Assembly (NCBI RefSeq): GCF_002866925.1
Contig: NZ_PKUQ01000016.1
Coordinates: forward strand, 372,001-436,000
Direction: 5' to 3'
Length of the DNA: 64,000 nt
DNA from: Cohaesibacter celericrescens
Lineage (GTDB): Bacteria > Pseudomonadota > Alphaproteobacteria > Rhizobiales > Cohaesibacteraceae
In this document: piece by piece, positions 57,859 to 64,000 of the stretch
Position numbering within the stretch: position 1 is the first letter of the stretch
Layout of the letters: every line of letters begins with the position of its first letter
Made by a program: the position numbers and the translations under genes
The notes under the pieces: model-generated
What the model was told of the DNA's origin: nothing
Database searches by the model: none
Seen by the model: only the letters and a program-made list of their open reading frames with translations

Positions 57859-58653
57859 GAGTGTCAGTCCATCATAGGCGGGCGTCACACCTAGAGGCAA
57901 GGTGCGGCACAAGGTGTCATAATCCATATCGATATGCATATGAGTGAGGATGGTTTTTTTAGGACGCAACCGCTCGACCCATTCAAGTACTTCATCAAGT
58001 GAGAAATGGCTTGAGTGAGGCGTATAGCGTAAGGCGTCCACGATCCAGACATCCAGATCCTGCAACATCTCTATACTTGCTGGTTCCAAATCACTGACAT
58101 CAGAAGAATATGCGATATCACCAATGCGGTAGCCCAGTGAATGGATATCGCCATGGATCTGATTGAACGGTGTCGATTTGATCGTTCCTGCGGGGCCTTC
58201 AATGCTTAATTGTTGTCCATGGTCTATAATGGATGCTTCCAGAATTGGTGGATACGAACTACCTGGTGGTGTTTCAAGGCAATATCCGAAAGCCGATTTT
58301 ATCCGGTCCATTGTCATATTGTTGGCGTATATTTTTACGCGTTCACGGCGATTGAATACAAAGGCGCGCAGATCATCGATGCCGTGAAGATGGTCGGCAT
58401 GTGAATGGGTGTAGACGACACCATCAACCCATTCGATGTTCGCAGTCAGCATTTGTTGGCGGAAATCAGGTCCAGTATCGATCAACATGCGGGTGACTTT
58501 TTCACCGTCAAATTTCTCAATTAAGGCCGAGCATCGCAGGCGGCGGTTTTTGGGATTGGTCGGATCGCACTTGCCCCAATCGCCACCCACACGTGGTACG
58601 CCGGGAGATGATCCGCATCCCAAAATTTGTAATTTATATCCGCTGTGCGTCAT
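57850..58653 (-). CDS. MBL-fold metal-dependent hydrolase (PhnP-like)
   Basis: 267 residues. The metallo-beta-lactamase motif HSHADH is in VVYTHSHADHLHGIDDLR, and LTHMHIDMDY near the end gives a further metal-binding His. Gly-rich LQILGCGSSPGVPRVGGDWG opens the domain. Resembles PhnP-type phosphoribosyl cyclic phosphodiesterases, but the phn genes are absent nearby, so the substrate is open. Last gene of the dacA-tmk-holB-metG-tatD operon, 27 bases after tatD. Confidence 0.88.
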   Translation of the reverse strand: MTHSGYKLQILGCGSSPGVPRVGGDWGKCDPTNPKNRRLRCSALIEKFDGEKVTRMLIDTGPDFRQQMLTANIEWVDGVVYTHSHADHLHGIDDLRAFVFNRRERVKIYANNMTMDRIKSAFGYCLETPPGSSYPPILEASIIDHGQQLSIEGPAGTIKSTPFNQIHGDIHSLGYRIGDIAYSSDVSDLEPASIEMLQDLDVWIVDALRYTPHSSHFSLDEVLEWVERLRPKKTILTHMHIDMDYDTLCRTLPLGVTPAYDGLTLSF

Positions 58654-58680
58654 GGTGCCCTGTTGGTATTTCTGCCTATT

Positions 58681-59457
58681 TTAGCGTTTTGCTTTGCTGA
58701 ATAAGCGGAAGAAATTATCGGTAGTGATATTGGCTATCTCATCGATCGAGACGCCTTTTACTTCGGCTAGCATTTCAGCAGTATGGGCCACATATGCCGG
58801 TTCGTTCCGTTTGCCTCTATAAGGCATGGGCGCCAAATAGGGTGCGTCGGTTTCTACTAAAAGCCGATCCATTGGTACATCTGCGACGATGTCGCGAATA
58901 TCCTGACTGCGTTTGAAGGTCAGGATACCGGATAGAGAAACATAAAGCCCCATATCGACGGCTCGCATGGCCAACTCTCGGCCGGATGAGAAACAATGTA
59001 AAAGTGCAGGATAGGTCCCCTGCTCCATTTCATCCGACAAGATTGAGATCATATCTTCGTCAGCATCACGGGAGTGAATGACCAGTGGTAGCTGGGTCAT
59101 TCTGGCTGCTTTGATATGGGTACGCAGCCCTTGTGCCTGCGCTTGTCGCGGGGCATTGTCGTAGAAATAGTCCAGTCCAGCTTCTCCGATAGCCACGCAT
59201 TTGGGGTGGTCTGCCAACTTGGCAATGTCTTCTGCTGTAAAGTCCAGTTCCTGATCAGCATTGTGGGGATGGGTTCCGACGGAACAGAAGATATTGTCGT
59301 AGCTTTCTGCGATGGCCTTGATCTGGTCAAACTTGCAAATGTGGGTGCAAATGGTGACCATGTGACCCACACCTGCCAATTCTGCACGGCGGATAACATC
59401 CCCCAGTTCATCCTTAAAATCAGGAAAATCCAAGTGGCAGTGGCTATCAACCAGCAT
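58681..59457 (-). CDS. tatD: TatD-family deoxyribonuclease
   Basis: Metal-dependent 3'-5' nuclease of the amidohydrolase fold. 258 residues. LVDSHCHLDFPDF at the N-terminus is the HxH metal site; AIGEAGLDYFYDN, VIHSRDAD and LLHCFSSGRE follow in family order; LLVETDAPYLAP holds the final Asp. It is four bases downstream of metG, as is common in bacteria. Despite the name it is not linked to the Tat translocase. Confidence 0.94.
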   Translation of the reverse strand: MLVDSHCHLDFPDFKDELGDVIRRAELAGVGHMVTICTHICKFDQIKAIAESYDNIFCSVGTHPHNADQELDFTAEDIAKLADHPKCVAIGEAGLDYFYDNAPRQAQAQGLRTHIKAARMTQLPLVIHSRDADEDMISILSDEMEQGTYPALLHCFSSGRELAMRAVDMGLYVSLSGILTFKRSQDIRDIVADVPMDRLLVETDAPYLAPMPYRGKRNEPAYVAHTAEMLAEVKGVSIDEIANITTDNFFRLFSKAKR

Positions 59458-59461
59458 TGTT

Positions 59462-61018
59462 TTATGCCTCGTCTTCTAATTTTTCAACATAGCGTGGAAA
59501 GACCGGACTCGGTTTTTCAATCGGTGTGCCCGGTGCAAGGCGGTTGCCTGCACCCAAAGCGCTAAAGTCGCGCTTGTTAGCATTGAGTGCGAACAGGTCG
59601 AGTAATTTCGCCGCGGAATCCGGAATGAATGGTTGTGCCAGAATGCCGACCTGCCTGATGATTTCGGCCGTGACATAAAGCACGGTTTTCATGCGTTCGG
59701 GATCATTCTTACGCAGGGCCCATGGTTCTTGCGCGGCAAAATATTTATTGCACTCTCCAACCGTATCCCAGATGGTTTCAAGCGCTTTGTGGATCAATTG
59801 TTTATCCATGAAGTCTTGGCATTTTTCCAGCATCGCGTCTGCTTGCGCCAGCATCGCCAGATCTTCGCTGCTGTAGGTACCTGGTGCTGGTAAGGCATTG
59901 TCACAATTTTTGGCGATCATCGCCAATGAACGGCTGGCAAGGTTGCCCAAGTCATTGGCAAGATCTGCGTTGGTCCGGTTGACAATGGCATCATGGCTGT
60001 AGTTGCCGTCCTGTCCGAACGGGACTTCGCGCATGAAGAAGAAACGGGTCTGGTCTAACCCATACTCTTCGATCAAGCCAAATGGGTCGATAACGTTGCC
60101 GACGGATTTCGACATTTTTTCGCCGCGGTTAAACAAGAAGCCATGTGCATAGACGCGCTTGGGTAAAGGAATGCCCGCGGACATCAGAAAGGCAGGCCAA
60201 TAAACGGCGTGGAACCGAATGATGTCTTTGCCGATGATGTGCGTGGCATTGGACCAATAATTCTGGAATTTATCACCATCTACATTGGGGTAACCCAATG
60301 CGGTGATATAGTTGGTCAATGCATCTACCCACACATACATGACATGGTTGTCAGTACCGGGAACAGGAATTCCCCAGTCAAATGTCGTGCGCGAGATCGA
60401 TAAATCGCGCAAGCCCCCTTTTACGAAACTCATCACTTCGTTGCGGCGCTCGCTGGGGCCCATGAAATCAGGCTGACCTTCGTAGAGTTCAATTAATTTG
60501 TCTTGATATTTGGATAGACGAAAGAAATAGCTTTCTTCTTCAGTCCATTCTACTGGGCTGCCTTGCGGACCGTAACGCACACCGTCTTCTCGTTTTTCAG
60601 TTTCATTCTCTGCATAAAAAGCTTCATCGCGGACGGAATACCAACCAGCATAACTATCAAGATAGATGTCGCCAGAGGCTTCCATGGCTTTCCAGATGGC
60701 TTTGGAGCTTTCATAATGACGAGCCTGCGAGGTGCGGATAAAGTCATCATTGGAGCAGTTCAATGCCTTTGCCATTTTTTCAAAAACCGGCGCATTTCGG
60801 TCTGCTAGCTCGGCGGCGGTCATGCCAAGCTTTTCTGCAGTTTGCTGCATTTTTTGGCCATGCTCATCGGTGCCGGTCAGAAAGAAAACATCATACCCGT
60901 CCAGACGTTTGAAACGCGCCATAGCGTCGGTCGCCATCATTTCATAGGCATGCCCAATATGAGGGGCGCCATTGGGATAGGAGATCGCTGTGGAGATGAA
61001 AAACGGTTTCTTTGTCAT
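59462..61018 (-). CDS. metG: Methionyl-tRNA synthetase
   Basis: Class I synthetase charging tRNA-Met. 518 residues. HIGH motif in [21 protein letters not shown] loop in [33 protein letters not shown] is the conserved core. The tRNA-binding C-terminal extension found in larger MetG is absent, as usual for the rhizobial form. The start region follows a possible transcription stop at about 61200-61228, so it may have its own promoter. Confidence 0.97.
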   Translation of the reverse strand: MTKKPFFISTAISYPNGAPHIGHAYEMMATDAMARFKRLDGYDVFFLTGTDEHGQKMQQTAEKLGMTAAELADRNAPVFEKMAKALNCSNDDFIRTSQARHYESSKAIWKAMEASGDIYLDSYAGWYSVRDEAFYAENETEKREDGVRYGPQGSPVEWTEEESYFFRLSKYQDKLIELYEGQPDFMGPSERRNEVMSFVKGGLRDLSISRTTFDWGIPVPGTDNHVMYVWVDALTNYITALGYPNVDGDKFQNYWSNATHIIGKDIIRFHAVYWPAFLMSAGIPLPKRVYAHGFLFNRGEKMSKSVGNVIDPFGLIEEYGLDQTRFFFMREVPFGQDGNYSHDAIVNRTNADLANDLGNLASRSLAMIAKNCDNALPAPGTYSSEDLAMLAQADAMLEKCQDFMDKQLIHKALETIWDTVGECNKYFAAQEPWALRKNDPERMKTVLYVTAEIIRQVGILAQPFIPDSAAKLLDLFALNANKRDFSALGAGNRLAPGTPIEKPSPVFPRYVEKLEDEA

Positions 61019-61195
61019 GCCTGTCGTCGATTTCTCAAGGTCTGGGGTTGGATTTACTTTGGTCGTTGCGTTTGCTGTTTAAGGCTGTGAAACTGCAGAC
61101 ACAATTGCCTAAAATTCTTTAGTCGTTGTGCGCGAAGGTGCCGGTTTCGTCAAGGATTTTGTCTTAGTTTAGTGGACAGGATGCAAATTGACGAA

Positions 61196-61228
61196 CAAAA
61201 AACCTGAAAGGTGTCCTGATTAATCAGG
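61196..61228 (-). terminator. Possible terminator between holB and metG
   Basis: CCTGATTAATCAGG (61215-61228) is a perfect 14-bp palindrome 9 bases past the holB stop. On the minus strand it is followed after ACACCTTTCAGG by TTTTTT, and CCTGA can also pair with the later TCAGG. The fold is ambiguous, so this is a tentative call. Confidence 0.4.
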
Positions 61229-61236
61229 GCTTCTCT

Positions 61237-62313
61237 TTATTGCCCATTGGATGCCTTGGCCAACATGCGCATTACATCAATGGTTGTTTGTTTCTTGTCT
61301 AGGTTAAAGGTGCGTGTTTGTTGGATCATTTCATCAGCTTTATCCCAAGCTTGGGCCAATGGGTAAAGCTCTTTTGCTGTCGCGCCAGTATTGCGGCTTG
61401 CATGGTGCAATTGGTGCGACAAATACCGATGAACCAAATCCGAAAAGCCTGCAAATCTCTGTTCTTTGCCACGTTGGTTCACAATGTCTGCAAAGGCGTT
61501 CAGGCTTTCATAGTCGGGGTTGAATGGCGGGGCCAAGAGGCGCTCAAAGGCGCGCACCAAGATGAGGCCGTCATCCGACTGCAATTCAGCTGCCTTGCGA
61601 AGAGAGCCATCACAGATTTCGCTAAGTTGTGAAACGATTTCGCCTTGCGCAATGTCAAGTGAGGCAATCGCATTGCTTAATTGCGGATTTTCAAGCGGCG
61701 ACATGGACAGCCGACGGCAGCGAGAGCGGATTGTCGGCAGTAGTCTTCCAGGTGCGTGTGAAATTAGAAAAAATACCGTACGTTTCGGTGGTTCTTCTAG
61801 GATTTTGAGCAAAGCGTTGGCGGCATTGCTGTTCAATTCATCTGCCGGATCTACGATACAGACCCGCCAAGTGCTTTCACCTGCAGTTGAGCCAAAAAAA
61901 CGCACGGTTTTACGCACTTCATCAACGGTAATTTCTGTTTTGTATTTTTTCCCCTTTTGGTCATAGGGGCGGTCAATCACCAAAAGATTTGGGTGTGCCA
62001 AATTGCCTGTAAGGCGCGCCGCATGGCTATCAGGCCGGACATCCATATTTGAGGGCTTATGATCGCCCAAAAGCCCCGGGGTTTCTTGTATGCCTTCATT
62101 GAAAATGAACCGGGCAGCCCGAAAGGCGAATGTTGCTTTGCCAATGCCCTTTGGTCCGGTTAACAGCCAGGCATGATGCATTTTGCCTGTTTGCCACGCG
62201 GACAATAGATCCTTCTCGACTTTTTCATGACCGAAAAATTGATGCTGCTGATGAGGTGGAGCCAAATTGTCTAAAGCGTCAAAGACTGGGATCTCATGAT
62301 CTGTCTCGGCCAT
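61237..62313 (-). CDS. holB: DNA polymerase III subunit delta'
   Basis: Clamp-loader subunit. 358 residues. AAA+ P-loop WLLTGPKGIGKATFAFRAARF; sensor region NALLKILEEPPKRTVFFLISH; TIRSRCRRLSMSPL is the conserved SRC region. I see none of the four zinc-binding cysteines found in E. coli delta' between the P-loop and Walker B. The start immediately follows the tmk stop codon with no spacer. Follows tmk in most alphaproteobacteria. Confidence 0.93.
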   Translation of the reverse strand: MAETDHEIPVFDALDNLAPPHQQHQFFGHEKVEKDLLSAWQTGKMHHAWLLTGPKGIGKATFAFRAARFIFNEGIQETPGLLGDHKPSNMDVRPDSHAARLTGNLAHPNLLVIDRPYDQKGKKYKTEITVDEVRKTVRFFGSTAGESTWRVCIVDPADELNSNAANALLKILEEPPKRTVFFLISHAPGRLLPTIRSRCRRLSMSPLENPQLSNAIASLDIAQGEIVSQLSEICDGSLRKAAELQSDDGLILVRAFERLLAPPFNPDYESLNAFADIVNQRGKEQRFAGFSDLVHRYLSHQLHHASRNTGATAKELYPLAQAWDKADEMIQQTRTFNLDKKQTTIDVMRMLAKASNGQ

Positions 62314-63003
62314 CTAGGCTTCCTTTTCATTCTGCAGGAGTGCGGTCTGCCCCTGCTCTTTTAATAACAATTCCCGTTCCACGATTTGCCAGATATCAAA
62401 TGAAATTTCATCCACTGTTTGTGAAGCGTCGATGACTTTGCATCGAGCTGGGTCTTGACGAGCCAGCTGCAAAAAGGCGTTGCGCCTGTTTTTGTGAATA
62501 GAGAGATCTTCACGCTCAAATCTGTCGGCAATTTCGCCTTTGGTTCTGCGTGTGTTGGCTCGATTCATGCCAATTTCTGCACGCAAATCCAGAACAAAGG
62601 TGAGGTCCGGACGCAGTCCATCTATTGCGATCCGCTCCAAAATGTCGACCAATCCTTGTGGAACATCGGTATGTTCGCCCTGATAAATGCGAGTTGAGTC
62701 CATGAAGCGATCACACAACACCCATTGGCCTCGATCTAGAGCTGGGCGAATTTTTGTATCCACATGATCGGCGCGGGCCGCTGCGAACAGAATGGCTTCG
62801 CCTCTGGGGCCGATGCCCAGTTTTTCTGCTGCGCCAGAAAGCAAGACATGACGCACAGCTTCTCCGCCTGGGGAGCCGCCCGGTTCTCTGGTTTTTATGC
62901 AATTGATGCCTCTTGCGGCCAATCTTTCCGTTAGAAGACGAATTTGGGTGGTTTTGCCCACCCCTTCTCCGCCTTCAAAGGTGATAAATTTTCCGCGCTG
63001 CAT
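62314..63003 (-). CDS. tmk: Thymidylate kinase
   Basis: Phosphorylates dTMP to dTDP. 229 residues. P-loop ITFEGGEGVGKTTQIRLL; DR motif in VLCDRFMDSTRIYQG; lid region NTRRTKGEIADRFERED. Its stop abuts the holB start, so the two are translationally linked. It lies 146 bases downstream of dacA on the same strand. Confidence 0.96.
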   Translation of the reverse strand: MQRGKFITFEGGEGVGKTTQIRLLTERLAARGINCIKTREPGGSPGGEAVRHVLLSGAAEKLGIGPRGEAILFAAARADHVDTKIRPALDRGQWVLCDRFMDSTRIYQGEHTDVPQGLVDILERIAIDGLRPDLTFVLDLRAEIGMNRANTRRTKGEIADRFEREDLSIHKNRRNAFLQLARQDPARCKVIDASQTVDEISFDIWQIVERELLLKEQGQTALLQNEKEA

Positions 63004-63149
63004 GTGCGACTCGTTCCTAAGTGGTCGTTGCTGTGAGCATCATACGCAAATGCGCGCCGGATGCACTCTTTCGGAATCCATCTGCGCGCATTCTTATCTT
63101 TACTGTGAATATTTAAGTAGGGCTATGTCTGCTCAACATCACATTACGT

Positions 63150-64000
63150 CTATAACCACCCCAACAGCAGTTGTTGCAATCCATCCAGTGCTCGCTGTGT
63201 GATTGTTCCCTTATGGACGGCATGTCCAGTCACGAGCGGGGACTCCAAAATCAACTTGTCATCGGACCAGATTTTTAGAGTCGCCACTTCAGTGCCTTCT
63301 TCAATTGGCGCTTTCAGCGGGCCTTGATAATAGATGCGGGCCTTCAGCGCTCCTTGGTTGGAACGCGCCATGAATAAGCTGATGGGGCGTTCACTGACCA
63401 GCATCACTTTTGATTGGTCGCCGCCGTGCACACTAGCAAATTCAATTTCTTCATCTACATCGTATATGCGTTGAGATGTGAATGCACGGAACCCCCAGTT
63501 TACGATTTTACGAGCTTCTTCGCGACGTTCTTTTTTTGATTTCATGCCGCTGAGAACGGCGATTAGGCGCTGATCACCGCGCATCGCTGAGGCAACGACA
63601 CCGTATCCGGCCGCTTGTGTATGACCTGTTTTAAGTCCATCTGCCCCTTGTGTGAAACCGAGAATCGGGTTGCGATTCTGCTGGGTGATGCCATTCCAAG
63701 TATATTCAGGGATGGCAAAATAGTGATAGTATTCTGGATATTCATCAATGATATGTCGCGCAAGCACCGATAAGTCACGCGGTGTCACATATTGACCATC
63801 AGCGGGCAATCCGGTGGAATTGGCAAAATTTGAGCCGGTCAAACCGATTTCTTTTGCACGACGGTTCATGAGCTGGGCGAAGGTTGCTTCATTGCCAGCC
63901 ATACCCTCTGCAACTGCAATACAGGCATCGTTACCCGATTGAACAATGATGCCATGCAACAAGGCATCCAAAGGCACCATTGAATTCAATTTGGCAAACA
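63150..64000 (-). CDS. dacA: D-alanyl-D-alanine carboxypeptidase, 5'-truncated by window edge
   Basis: Low-molecular-weight penicillin-binding protein that trims peptidoglycan side chains in the periplasm. The frame continues off the right edge, so the signal peptide and SxxK motif are not visible. Present are the SxN motif in VQSGNDACIAVAEG, the KTG motif in GADGLKTGHTQAAGYG and a C-terminal PBP5-type beta domain ending in an amphipathic helix (RALDGLQQLLLGWL). About 283 codons are in the window. First visible gene of the minus-strand operon. Confidence 0.93.
   Translation of the reverse strand, partial: FAKLNSMVPLDALLHGIIVQSGNDACIAVAEGMAGNEATFAQLMNRRAKEIGLTGSNFANSTGLPADGQYVTPRDLSVLARHIIDEYPEYYHYFAIPEYTWNGITQQNRNPILGFTQGADGLKTGHTQAAGYGVVASAMRGDQRLIAVLSGMKSKKERREEARKIVNWGFRAFTSQRIYDVDEEIEFASVHGGDQSKVMLVSERPISLFMARSNQGALKARIYYQGPLKAPIEEGTEVATLKIWSDDKLILESPLVTGHAVHKGTITQRALDGLQQLLLGWL

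Overview
The window is chromosomal core DNA of an alphaproteobacterium, most likely a Hyphomicrobiales (Rhizobiales) member of moderate G+C content. The evidence is gene content and order. The window has an ExoR homologue beside xth, erpA, dgt and argS; pdhB carrying its own lipoyl domain; fused ispDF; dusB-ntrBC-ntrYX-trkA followed by hfq-hflX-mazG; and a dacA-tmk-holB-metG-tatD run. Genus cannot be fixed from sequence reading alone; a marine low-GC lineage such as Cohaesibacter or Pseudovibrio would fit. I found no tRNA, rRNA, insertion sequence, prophage or CRISPR array, and coding density is high.

Layout. 1-6.2 kb: pyrG (cut by the left edge), a glyoxalase-like protein, kdsA, a small membrane protein, a DUF1835-type protein and eno. 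6.4-9.8 kb: two small unknown membrane proteins and the ubiD-ubiX pair for ubiquinone (minus strand). 10.1-19.8 kb: ftsB and the pyruvate dehydrogenase genes pdhA-pdhB-pdhC, a secreted unknown, an MFS transporter, lpdA, a GlsB/YeaQ-type membrane protein, lipA (which makes the lipoyl groups of PDH) and a COQ10-like protein. 19.9-38.8 kb: ppk2, exoR, xth, erpA, dgt, argS, a giant SPOR protein, scpA-scpB, an orphan ABC ATPase, tatABC, serS, surE and a LysM/LytM lipoprotein. 38.9-53.6 kb: cinA-type amidase, ispDF, then dusB-ntrB-ntrC, ntrY-ntrX, trkA-trkH and hfq-hflX. 53.6-57.9 kb: mazG, mnmD, a divergent FAD oxidoreductase, a small unknown and a GST. 57.9-64 kb: a minus-strand operon read as dacA (cut by the right edge)-tmk-holB-metG-tatD-MBL hydrolase.

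Functional themes are central carbon metabolism (eno, PDH, lipoate), envelope and division (kdsA, ftsB, SPOR protein, LytM factor, dacA, tatABC), nitrogen and potassium signalling (NtrBC, NtrYX, TrkAH), post-transcriptional control (Hfq) and translation (ArgS, SerS, MetG, MnmD, DusB).

No clearly new multigene system is visible. The observations most worth checking are: the exoR-to-LytM block lying between COQ10 and cinA, which are adjacent in rhizobia as I recall; absence of nagZ, pcm and dat from their usual slots; a catalytically degenerate LytM domain; an NtrX without the GAFTGA loop; separated MnmC halves; and several strong inverted repeats in otherwise empty intergenic DNA.
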